Shown here piece after piece: positions 1 to 5,431 of a DNA stretch of 8,826 nucleotides. The translations under genes were made by a program, and so were the position numbers. The DNA comes from Ignavibacteria bacterium UBA6688 (lineage in GTDB: Bacteria > Bacteroidota > Ignavibacteria > UBA10030): positions 1-8,826 of the forward strand of contig DKJQ01000071.1 of NCBI GenBank assembly GCA_002454845.1, written 5' to 3'. Within the stretch, counting starts at the first letter, position 1. The number at the start of each line of letters is the position of its first letter. A model generated the notes under the pieces. The model had not been told where the DNA came from and did not search any database. It saw only the letters and a program-made list of their open reading frames with translations.

Positions 1-122
1 ATTAAAAACTAAAAATTAAAAAGGAAAAAGGACAAAACTAAAAAAAAGATGCGGTTTTCTCATTTTGTCATTTCTAATCTTTATTTTTGTAGTTTTTAAT
101 TTCTAATTTTTAGTTTTTAATT
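1..122. repeat. AT-rich segment with inverted and direct repeats
   Basis: This stretch is built almost wholly of A and T, unlike everything to its right. Bases 1-18 (ATTAAAAACTAAAAATTA) are perfectly inverted at 104-121, and AGTTTTTAATT is directly repeated at 91-101 and 112-122 with a 21-base period. The segment lies downstream of tRNA-Cys and could fold into a long A/U stem in the transcript. No coding frame, promoter or GC-rich terminator is seen. It may be a decayed tandem repeat, part of a dispersed intergenic repeat family, or a scar of integration beside a tRNA; the sequence alone does not decide. Confidence 0.7.
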
Positions 123-128
123 GTCTCG

Positions 129-200
129 AGGCGCCGGGCGGATTCGAACCGCCGCATAAAGGTTTTGCAGACCTCTCCCTTACCACTTGGGTACGGCGCC
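129..200 (-). tRNA. tRNA-Cys (anticodon GCA)
   Basis: The minus strand folds as a full cloverleaf. The acceptor stem GGCGCCG pairs with CGGCGCC over seven bases (194-200 with 130-136). The D arm is CCC/GGG with an AAGTGGTAA loop, the anticodon stem GAGGT/ACCTT carries loop CTGCAAA, and the T arm is GGCGG-TTCGAAT-CCGCC. The anticodon GCA lies at 168-166. The discriminator base is U, as expected for cysteine tRNAs. The 3' CCA is not encoded, so it must be added by tRNA nucleotidyltransferase. It lies downstream of tRNA-Gly but behind a terminator, and no clear promoter of its own is visible. Confidence 0.97.
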
Positions 201-270
201 GGGATTGTCTTTGAAGGATGCTGTCCGTGGCTACTCCTGCCCCACTCCTCTTCTTTTCCTTCCCCTCCAG
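201..270. other. Non-coding spacer with polypyrimidine tract
   Basis: No gene is seen between tRNA-Cys and the terminator to its right. Bases 245-268 on the plus strand are pure pyrimidine (24 bases), so the minus-strand transcript would be pure purine here. The tract is framed by a 7-base inverted repeat, ATTGTCT at 204-210 and AGACAAT at 269-275; ATTGTCT also occurs at 120-126 on the other side of tRNA-Cys. No convincing -35/-10 pair precedes the tRNA-Cys. Confidence 0.5.
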
Positions 271-315
271 ACAATAAAAACCCCGTTGCCTGGTGGGAGT
301 TTGTGGCAACGGGGT
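271..315 (-). terminator. Rho-independent terminator between the two tRNA genes
   Basis: On the minus strand ACCCCGTTGCC (315-305) pairs with GGCAACGGGGT (290-280) around a 14-base loop and is followed at once by TTTTTATTGT. An 11-base-pair GC-rich stem plus U-tract is the classic intrinsic terminator form. It ends transcription coming from tRNA-Gly and stands upstream of tRNA-Cys. Confidence 0.88.
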
Positions 316-368
316 AAGTTCATAGAGGAAGTGAGTCCGTCAATCCTATTGCTTGGAAGATTGTCGGA

Positions 369-398
369 TGTCCCTTTCCCCTGACGGGGTTGGGGACA
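369..398 (-). other. Hairpin directly after tRNA-Gly
   Basis: TGTCCC (369-374) pairs with GGGACA (393-398), and inside it CCCC (378-381) pairs with GGGG (386-389) around loop TGAC, separated by a small internal loop. The hairpin begins one base beyond the tRNA-Gly discriminator. It lacks a U-tract, so it is more likely a 3' trailer structure relevant to tRNA end processing than a terminator. Confidence 0.5.
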
Positions 399-399
399 G

Positions 400-472
<73 letters not shown>

Positions 473-484
473 AATGGGTGAGGA

Positions 485-513
485 AATATAAGAAAAACCC
501 CTTGCGGAGGCAA
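485..513 (-). promoter_or_regulatory. Proximal promoter (P2) of tRNA-Gly
   Basis: On the minus strand a -35 box TTGCCT (513-508) is followed after exactly 17 bases by a -10 box TATATT (490-485). Initiation would fall a few bases before the tRNA 5' end at 472, the expected place for a tRNA promoter. The -35 box overlaps the left stem of the hairpin at 493-522. Confidence 0.6.
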
Positions 514-522
514 GAACTTTTT
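493..522 (-). terminator. Terminator or attenuator-like hairpin before tRNA-Gly
   Basis: The minus strand reads a run of A, then CTTGC (514-510), loop CTCC, GCAAG (505-501), two G·U pairs and a run of five T (497-493). This is a short GC stem flanked by A/U pairing and a U-tract, as in bidirectional intrinsic terminators. It could end the CYTH-gene transcript whose stop is at 600, and it also lies in the path of transcripts from the distal promoter P1. Confidence 0.5.
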
Positions 523-563
523 CCATCACCCTGCGGTCTCCCAGATCAATCGCTTGCGTGAAA

Positions 564-592
564 AATATAGACCGCTCAAACCACAAAGTCAA
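564..592 (-). promoter_or_regulatory. Distal promoter (P1), TTGACT-17-TATATT
   Basis: A -35 box TTGACT (592-587) and a -10 box TATATT (569-564) on the minus strand are separated by 17 bases, close to the sigma70 consensus. The promoter starts 8 bases after the CYTH stop codon. Transcription would begin near 557 and read through the hairpin at 493-522 into tRNA-Gly. Both boxes are identical to those of the tonB promoter at 5403-5431. Confidence 0.72.
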
Positions 593-599
593 GCACTTC

Positions 600-1124
600 T
601 CAAAGATTTTTCTTGCCGCTGTCCCGTTGAATGAAATCGCTGTAGGAACCTGCGACGACGGCTTCCTTCTGAATATCGAACGCTTTCCATAATTCCTTCA
701 TAAGGGCCCGCGCTTGGCGTTTCCCGTTCGTGACAAGTACTTCAAACTCAAGGAATGCACCCAACCCTCGCACCGCGTCCAGGTGAATTCGTGCGTTTTT
801 GTACAAAAACAAGGTCCTGCGTTTTTGCACCACGCACAGGATCCCCAGCATATCCTCGAGAAACTTCTTGACGTCAACCGGCTTTTGGACAGGGATGACG
901 CGGTACTCGGAAAAACGATTTCCCTGGATGTTCCGACGATGATAATAAATGATCTCGTACTGTCTCCGGTTGATCTCCCGGAGTTTGAGCCTGCCGCGGG
1001 GAGAGGAATAGTAGGTGTCTTTTTGAATGAGCACTTCCCGGCGCCGCGCCCCCAGGGTGAGAGCGTTCCGCGTCGCTCGCCGGATGGAAGGGATACGCGC
1101 TTTCAGTTCAAGATTCGAGGGCAT
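600..1124 (-). CDS. CYTH-domain protein (class IV adenylate cyclase-like)
   Basis: The 174-residue product belongs to the CYTH superfamily, whose eight-stranded tunnel binds triphosphate substrates with divalent metal; members include CyaB-type class IV adenylate cyclases and triphosphatases. Visible features are N-L-E-L-K at residues 4-8, a variant of the ExExK signature with Asn in place of the first Glu; the basic R43-G-R45-L-K47-L-R49 strand; YEIIYYHRR (56-64); and H114-L-D116 with E126-F-E128 near the end, which fit the metal and substrate ligands. Length is normal for the CyaB-like group. The start ATG has only a weak GAAGA upstream and lies 18 bases after the greA terminator, so expression may depend on read-through. 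Whether it makes cAMP or hydrolyses polyphosphates cannot be told; the Asn variant is, as I recall, common in predicted CyaB-like proteins. Confidence 0.85.
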   Translation of the reverse strand: MPSNLELKARIPSIRRATRNALTLGARRREVLIQKDTYYSSPRGRLKLREINRRQYEIIYYHRRNIQGNRFSEYRVIPVQKPVDVKKFLEDMLGILCVVQKRRTLFLYKNARIHLDAVRGLGAFLEFEVLVTNGKRQARALMKELWKAFDIQKEAVVAGSYSDFIQRDSGKKNL

Positions 1125-1142
1125 TCTTCAAATCGAAAGGGT

Positions 1143-1176
1143 GAAAACAAAAGCGAGAGTCTTTCGGACTCTCGCT
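1143..1176 (-). terminator. Rho-independent terminator after greA
   Basis: GCGAGAGTC (1175-1167) pairs perfectly with GACTCTCGC (1161-1153) around a 5-base loop CGAAA on the minus strand, followed by TTTTGTTTTC. It lies 25 bases after the greA stop. A separate short palindrome, GGAACC-A-GGTTCC (1179-1191), sits between stop codon and terminator. Confidence 0.92.
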
Positions 1177-1200
1177 CGGGAACCAGGTTCCGCAATGGAA

Positions 1201-1689
1201 TCATCGGTTAATGTCGACAATCTTGTACTCGAGGAATCCCGCCGGCACCTTGATCTTTACAACTTCTCCCTGCACTTTCCCCATCAGCCCTTTACCGAAC
1301 GGGGAGGTGATGGAGATCTTGTTTTTTTCGAAATCGGCCTCCTCGGGAGAAACCAGGCGATATTCAATCACTTCCCCTGTTTTCAGATCCTTGAGCTTCA
1401 CGAGGGAGAGAATATAGACTTTGTCGTTCGGAAGGTCGGAGCTATCAATGATGCGGGCCCGTGAAAGAGTCTCTTCCAGCTTTGCGATACGAATTTCAAG
1501 ATGTCCCTGCGCTTCCTTGGCGGCATCGTACTCCGCGTTCTCACTGAGATCACCGTAGCTCCGCGCCTCGGCAATCTTTTGTGCCATTTCCGAACGACCA
1601 TGGATCTTCAGCTCCCGTAACTCGGCCTCAAGTTCCACCACCCTCTCTCGGGTCAGGTAGACCTGCTGGCCATTGGTATTCTCTCCCAT
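1201..1689 (-). CDS. greA: Transcription elongation factor GreA
   Basis: GreA enters the secondary channel of RNA polymerase and stimulates cleavage of the backtracked RNA 3' end, rescuing stalled complexes. The 162-residue product has the two expected parts: an N-terminal antiparallel coiled coil (about 10-80) with the tip motif Y-G-D47-L-S-E50-N-A-E-Y, whose acidic residues hold the catalytic metal, and a C-terminal FKBP-like domain (about 85-162) containing ITSPFGKGLMGKVQGEVV. The ATG at 1689 is chosen because GGAGG lies four bases before it and the family alignment begins there; the frame stays open up to 1842, but that upstream part is unlike GreA. The gene is preceded by a 156-base gap after ribBA holding a weak terminator and a promoter candidate, and ends at a strong terminator. 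Confidence 0.97.
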   Translation of the reverse strand: MGENTNGQQVYLTRERVVELEAELRELKIHGRSEMAQKIAEARSYGDLSENAEYDAAKEAQGHLEIRIAKLEETLSRARIIDSSDLPNDKVYILSLVKLKDLKTGEVIEYRLVSPEEADFEKNKISITSPFGKGLMGKVQGEVVKIKVPAGFLEYKIVDINR

Positions 1690-1692
1690 AAA

Positions 1693-1698
1693 TCCTCC
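1693..1698 (-). promoter_or_regulatory. Ribosome binding site deciding the greA start
   Basis: GGAGGA on the minus strand ends three bases before ATG 1689. It supports this ATG over the in-frame ATG at 1842, which would add 51 residues with no resemblance to GreA. Confidence 0.85.
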
Positions 1699-1780
1699 AT
1701 AACCCGGCAATGCAACGAAGCAAAAAGAAAAGCCAACATCCCGTGAGCAACGAGATGGTGGCTGCGATGAACTCGTTTGC

Positions 1781-1809
1781 AAAGTAGATGAAAATACTGT
1801 GAGACGCAA
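1781..1809 (-). promoter_or_regulatory. Candidate greA promoter
   Basis: TTGCGT (1809-1804) and TACTTT (1786-1781) on the minus strand are spaced by 17 bases. The -10 match to consensus is poor. Its position just after a possible ribBA terminator and about 90 bases before greA makes it plausible. A hairpin with GCAACGAG (1747-1754) against CTCGTTTGC (1772-1780) would lie at the start of the leader. Confidence 0.3.
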
Positions 1810-1811
1810 GC

Positions 1812-1830
1812 AAAAAAGGAGCGGCGGCTC
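1812..1830 (-). terminator. Possible weak terminator after ribBA
   Basis: On the minus strand GAGC-CGCC-GCTC (1830-1819) is followed by C and six T residues. The stem is only four pairs, so termination would be partial at best, but it lies just 16 bases after the ribBA stop codon. Confidence 0.35.
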
Positions 1831-1845
1831 ATACCCCCTCAAGTG

Positions 1846-3057
1846 TCAACGGGGCTGAACCAGGATGAGATGACCGAGCTTGTCCCGTTTCACTTTCAGG
1901 TACCGTTCATTGAAGGAATTCGGATCGACCTCGAGGGGGACACGCTCGACGATTTCCAGGCCATACCCATGGAGACCGACCACCTTCTTAGGGTTGTTGG
2001 TCATCAACCTCATCTTCCCAACACCCAGGTCCCTTAGAATTTGCGCGCCAATCCCGTAGTCCCTCAAATCAGGACGGAAGCCGAGTTTCTCGTTCGCCTC
2101 GACCGTGTCCATTCCCTCATCCTGCAACTTATATGCTTTCAGCTTGTTCAGTAATCCGATCCCGCGCCCTTCCTGGCGCATATACAGGACGATCCCCTTC
2201 CCCTCTTTCTCCACGAGTTGCATGGCGGCAACCAACTGCTCGTTACAGTCGCACCGCAGGGAACCAAACACGTCACCGGTAAGACATTCGGAGTGCACGC
2301 GAACAAGCGTCGGTGTCTCGGGGTGAATGTCCCCTTTCACCAGCGCCACGTGCTCCTTTGCATCGGTTTCACTCTTGTACAGATGGACTGCGAACGTTCC
2401 GAAGCGGGAGGGGAGATTCGTCGATACGACGCGCTGCACCAATTTCTCCCGCTGCATGCGGTATTCGATCAGGTTCCGGACAGAAATAAGCTTCATCCCG
2501 AATTTTCGCGCCAGGTGTTGGAGCTCGGGGACCCGGGCCATCGATCCGTCGTCATTGAGAATCTCGCACAGAACCCCGGCCGGACTCAGCCCTGCGAGCC
2601 GGCACAAGTCAACGACCGCTTCGGTATGTCCTGCCCTCCGAAGCACTCCTCCTTCCGCCGCTTTCAAGGGGAAAATGTGTCCGGGCCGTGCAAGGTCGCT
2701 CGGTTTTGTCGAGGGATCGACCAAGGCACGGATCGTTGCCGCCCTGTCTGCTGCCGACACTCCCGTTGTCGTGCCGTGGATGTAGTCCACGGAAATAGTA
2801 AACGGGGTTTCATGCAACGATGTATTGGCTTCGACCATGGAGTCCAATCCCAACTCAGTCGCCCGAGCATCCGTGATCGGAGCACAGACAACGCCACGCC
2901 CCTCCCGCGTCAGGAAGTTGACGATGTCCGGCGTGATCTTCTCCGCTGCAACAACAAAATCCCCTTCGTTCTCACGGTCTTCATCATCAACGACGATGAG
3001 AATCTTCCCCGCTTCGAAATCCTCGATCGCCTCATCAATCGTATTGAGCTTTGTCAT
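1846..3057 (-). CDS. ribBA: Bifunctional RibBA: DHBP synthase / GTP cyclohydrolase II
   Basis: The enzyme supplies both starting materials of riboflavin. The RibB half turns ribulose 5-phosphate into 3,4-dihydroxy-2-butanone 4-phosphate and formate; the RibA half opens GTP to the diaminopyrimidine precursor. Residues 1 to about 203 are RibB, with D24-D-E-D-R-E-N-E-G-D33, H94-G-T-T-T-G, R124-P-G-H-I-F-P-L and R141-A-G-H-T-E146. Residues from about 205 are RibA, with the zinc cysteines C258, C269 and C271, R294-Q-E-G-R-G-I-G301, the catalytic D330-L-R332-D-Y-G-I-G and T353-N-N-P-K-K. Nothing essential is missing and 403 residues is the usual fusion length. The ATG at 3057 follows GAGG/AAGG sequences. 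It begins 46 bases after yajC with no terminator between, so tgt-yajC-ribBA probably form one transcript. No FMN riboswitch precedes it. Confidence 0.98.
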   Translation of the reverse strand: MTKLNTIDEAIEDFEAGKILIVVDDEDRENEGDFVVAAEKITPDIVNFLTREGRGVVCAPITDARATELGLDSMVEANTSLHETPFTISVDYIHGTTTGVSAADRAATIRALVDPSTKPSDLARPGHIFPLKAAEGGVLRRAGHTEAVVDLCRLAGLSPAGVLCEILNDDGSMARVPELQHLARKFGMKLISVRNLIEYRMQREKLVQRVVSTNLPSRFGTFAVHLYKSETDAKEHVALVKGDIHPETPTLVRVHSECLTGDVFGSLRCDCNEQLVAAMQLVEKEGKGIVLYMRQEGRGIGLLNKLKAYKLQDEGMDTVEANEKLGFRPDLRDYGIGAQILRDLGVGKMRLMTNNPKKVVGLHGYGLEIVERVPLEVDPNSFNERYLKVKRDKLGHLILVQPR

Positions 3058-3103
3058 CCTTCGTCCATCCTCTGGGTTGCAACCGCTTCCGGATTGTCAG
3101 AAA

Positions 3104-3439
3104 TCATTTTATTGGTTCGGGCTCTGCTTCTTTTGCCACGGCGGAAATGGAACCGCGGTCGACTTTGACTTTCACGGAATCCGCGATCTGAACCAACGCC
3201 GTTTTCTCTTCGATCCCCACGATGGTCCCGTGAATCCCTCCCGATGTGACGACCTTATCCCCCTTCTTCAGCGCATCGAGCATTTTTTGCCGATCCTTTT
3301 GCCTCTTTTGCTGGGGACGAATGATCATGAAGTAGAAAATCAGAAAGATCAGTCCAAACAATACGATGGATTGCATAAATCCACCGCTAGCATCCCCTTG
3401 ACCCTGGGGGGACATCAGCAAAACGTAGTATCCGATCAA
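3104..3439 (-). CDS. yajC: Sec translocon accessory subunit YajC
   Basis: YajC is a small inner-membrane protein that associates with SecDF and YidC at the SecYEG translocon. The 111-residue product has one membrane segment (about 23-40, VLFGLIFLIFYFMII) followed directly by the family signature R41-P-Q-Q-K-R-Q-K, then G60-D-K-V-V-T-S-G-G-I-H-G71 in the soluble domain. The start is a TTG at 3439, chosen because AGGAGG stands five bases before it; an in-frame ATG at 3415 lacks such a site. It follows tgt by 45 bases, the widespread tgt-yajC order, but secD and secF, which often come next, are replaced here by ribBA. Confidence 0.95.
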   Translation of the reverse strand: MIGYYVLLMSPQGQGDASGGFMQSIVLFGLIFLIFYFMIIRPQQKRQKDRQKMLDALKKGDKVVTSGGIHGTIVGIEEKTALVQIADSVKVKVDRGSISAVAKEAEPEPIK

Positions 3440-3444
3440 GTGAA

Positions 3445-3450
3445 CCTCCT
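3445..3450 (-). promoter_or_regulatory. Ribosome binding site fixing the yajC TTG start
   Basis: A perfect AGGAGG on the minus strand with five-base spacing to TTG at 3439. The next in-frame ATG (3415) is 24 bases further and has no Shine-Dalgarno sequence. Confidence 0.88.
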
Positions 3451-3484
3451 GGATTCTTATGGGTGAACAGTGTATCTCTTGTTG

Positions 3485-4621
3485 CTAGGGTTGAAACAAT
3501 TTTGTGTCCGCCTGCATCCCTTGAAGCATGCTGATCTTCCACGAAGCATATCGCCGCTCGAGAATGGCCTTCCGGGCTTCCCGCATAAGCCAGAGATAGT
3601 AGGTCAGGTTATGAATCGTCGCCAGCTGCAGGGCAAGGATTTCCTTGACCAGGAAAAGATGCCGCAGGTAGGCCCGTGTAAAGTGTGTGCAGAGGTAACA
3701 AGGACATTCCGGATCGACAGGTGTGAAATCGGTCTTGAAAACTGAATTCCTGAGGTTGAAGGTTCCCGCTCTTGTGAACAGATTTCCGTTGCGGGCATTG
3801 CGTGTCGGCAAAACACAATCGAACATATCCATTCCCCGTTCAACGGCCTCGAGGATGTTCCCCGGAGTACCCACCCCCATGAGATACCGGGGATATTCCC
3901 GCGGAAGGATCGCTTCACACGTCTCCGTCATCTCATACAACAGCTCAACAGGCTCCCCCACCGCCAATCCTCCTATCGCATACCCGTCGAAACCAATGTC
4001 CACCAGCGCACGGGCACTCTGTTTCCGGATCTCGCGAAACACGCTCCCCTGAACGATGCCGAAGAGCGCCTGCGTGTGTCCATAGAGCGGGGGGCTCGAG
4101 GTCAATGCCGCCTTGGAGCGTTCGGCCCACCTGATGGTTCTTTCGTTGGACTGCCCCGCATACCCTTCCTCACATGGAAATGGTGTGCACTCGTCAAGGA
4201 CCATCATAATATCAGAGCCCAGGCAGCGTTGGATGTCAATAACCGATTCCGGTGTAAAGACATGTTCCGAGCCGTCCAGGTGGGAGCGGAATGTCACTCC
4301 CTCATCTTCGATCTCCCGCAGGTCTGCGAGGCTGAACACCTGGTAACCCCCGCTATCAGTGAGGATCGGATGTTGCCAGCCCATAAAGCTATGCAGCCCG
4401 CCGCCGGCGTGCAACACTGGTGTACCGGGTCGAAGATACAGGTGATACGTATTCCCGAGAATAATCTGCGCACCGAGATCAAGAAGCTCGCGTTGCTCTA
4501 TCGCCTTCACCGTGCCCTGGGTCCCGACAGGCATGAAGATTGGTGTTTCAATCAGTCCATGGTCCGTCTCAAGAATCCCGGCCCGGGCGTTGCCATCCTG
4601 CGCAACCAAAGAGAACTTCAA
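3485..4621 (-). CDS. tgt: tRNA-guanine transglycosylase (queuine synthesis)
   Basis: Tgt exchanges guanine 34 in the GUN anticodons of tRNA Asp, Asn, His and Tyr for preQ1, a step in queuosine formation. The 378-residue product is full length. It shows the active-site acid D89 in T-D-S-G-G-Y-Q-V-F, substrate-pocket GGLAVGE (217-223), the nucleophile D268 in M-D-M-F-D-C-V-L-P-T-R-N-A-R-N-G, and the zinc ligands C306, C308, C311 and H337. The start is a TTG at 4621 with AAGG six bases before; the resulting MKF N-terminus matches that usual in the family. It comes after the tonB terminator, and only about 40 bases separate terminator and start, so its promoter is unclear; TTGATA at 4660-4655 is a weak -35 candidate. 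No preQ1 riboswitch is evident. Confidence 0.98.
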   Translation of the reverse strand: MKFSLVAQDGNARAGILETDHGLIETPIFMPVGTQGTVKAIEQRELLDLGAQIILGNTYHLYLRPGTPVLHAGGGLHSFMGWQHPILTDSGGYQVFSLADLREIEDEGVTFRSHLDGSEHVFTPESVIDIQRCLGSDIMMVLDECTPFPCEEGYAGQSNERTIRWAERSKAALTSSPPLYGHTQALFGIVQGSVFREIRKQSARALVDIGFDGYAIGGLAVGEPVELLYEMTETCEAILPREYPRYLMGVGTPGNILEAVERGMDMFDCVLPTRNARNGNLFTRAGTFNLRNSVFKTDFTPVDPECPCYLCTHFTRAYLRHLFLVKEILALQLATIHNLTYYLWLMREARKAILERRYASWKISMLQGMQADTKLFQP

Positions 4622-4661
4622 GAGTGCCTTGCAAAAGTTGAGAAAGGGAAACAGCTATCAA

Positions 4662-4696
4662 CAAAAATCCGCCGTGAGATTCCTCACACGGCGGAT
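4662..4696 (-). terminator. Rho-independent terminator after tonB
   Basis: ATCCGCCGTG (4696-4687) pairs with CACGGCGGAT (4676-4667) on the minus strand around a 10-base loop and is followed by TTTTG. The ten-pair GC-rich stem begins 26 bases after the tonB stop. Confidence 0.92.
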
Positions 4697-4722
4697 CAGG
4701 ACAACCCGTATGTTCCGTAGCA

Positions 4723-5364
4723 TTACTTTTGAAGGCGAAACCGGACTGGAATGGACATGCGAACTTTCACAGCTTTTCCCCGCTGCTTGCCCGGCTTGAA
4801 TTTTGCTTTCAGGACCGCCGACGCTGCGGCTTCATCGCAACCGGCGCCGATTCCCTTTTTAATCTCTGTGCGCGTCACCGTTCCCGACTCATCGACAAAT
4901 GCTTCCACATACACAGTCCCTTCGACACCGGCGCGCCTGGCAATTTCCGGATACACCACAAGGCTCTGAATCGCACCGATCCCTCCAATGGGCTCCGGAA
5001 GATCTTCCACGGCGATAAAATACGTCTCCTCATCCTCTTCCTGCTTCGGGGGCGGCGGTGCAACTTCCTTGGCTATAACCATTTCGGTGCTCTCGATTGT
5101 CACATCATCCAGGGCTTCATCACTGGGAGCCTCGATCGGAATCAAGGGCTTTGGGGGAGGCGGTGGACGGTTTTCCTGCTTGGTGACATCGATATCCTCC
5201 ACATCGACAACCTCCTGGGACGCCTGCAGGATCATCTTCGGCCCTTTGATATCGGGGAAGAATTTGAACGCGAAAATCATCAGAGCAAGCGCAATAATGA
5301 GGCCGACCTCGAATGTTTTGAAATACTTCAGCCTCAGATCGACATCAGGATTCTTCCGAACCAT
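4723..5364 (-). CDS. tonB: TonB family energy transducer
   Basis: TonB spans the periplasm and passes proton-motive force from ExbB/ExbD to outer-membrane receptors. The 213-residue product has a short cytoplasmic N-terminus, one membrane anchor (about 19-36), a periplasmic linker with two proline clusters (67-73 and 103-106) separated by acidic stretches, and a C-terminal TonB domain (about 126-213) containing V137-Y-P-E-I-A-R-R-A-G-V-E-G-T-V and the closing S-I-P-V-R-F. The start ATG has AAGGAGG six bases upstream. It has its own strong promoter and a terminator, so it appears to be a single-gene unit. No exbB, exbD or receptor gene lies in the window, so the partner transporter is unknown; such genes often occur in several copies per genome. 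Confidence 0.93.
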   Translation of the reverse strand: MVRKNPDVDLRLKYFKTFEVGLIIALALMIFAFKFFPDIKGPKMILQASQEVVDVEDIDVTKQENRPPPPPKPLIPIEAPSDEALDDVTIESTEMVIAKEVAPPPPKQEEDEETYFIAVEDLPEPIGGIGAIQSLVVYPEIARRAGVEGTVYVEAFVDESGTVTRTEIKKGIGAGCDEAAASAVLKAKFKPGKQRGKAVKVRMSIPVRFRLQK

Positions 5365-5402
5365 GGAACCCCTCCTTTATGTTAATCAAATTACCTGTGG
5401 TG

Positions 5403-5431
5403 AATATAAAGAGAAAAAGAGCCCAAGTCAA
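5403..5431 (-). promoter_or_regulatory. tonB promoter, TTGACT-17-TATATT
   Basis: The -35 TTGACT (5431-5426) and -10 TATATT (5408-5403) on the minus strand are separated by 17 bases. The TGA stop codon of the vanZ-like gene (5430-5428) lies inside the -35 box. Transcription should start near 5396, giving a leader of about 32 bases with an AAGGAGG site. Confidence 0.75.

Noticed and set aside
1..122. CRISPR-like array in the repeated AT-rich segment
   Set aside because: The repeats are short, low-complexity and not separated by unique spacers of regular length.
1628..1813. Minus-strand 61-codon frame with a hydrophobic stretch resembling a membrane peptide
   Set aside because: It overlaps the greA start in another frame, has no ribosome binding site, and ends in a proline/glycine-rich tail that is just out-of-frame greA.
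1690..1842. Extended GreA starting at ATG 1842
   Set aside because: The extra 51 residues do not resemble GreA, and a good Shine-Dalgarno sequence precedes ATG 1689.
3058..3103. Possible FMN riboswitch before ribBA
   Set aside because: The 46-base gap is too short and lacks the conserved RFN element sequences.
2218..3168. Long plus-strand open frame of 316 codons
   Set aside because: It is antisense to ribBA, whose protein is fully conserved with all catalytic motifs; the plus-strand translation is low in recognisable structure and rich in Arg, Cys and Pro as expected for a shadow frame.
4622..4722. Possible preQ1 riboswitch before tgt
   Set aside because: The only structure is a simple GC-rich hairpin with a U-tract, fully explained as the tonB terminator; no C-rich loop with an A-rich pseudoknot tail is seen.
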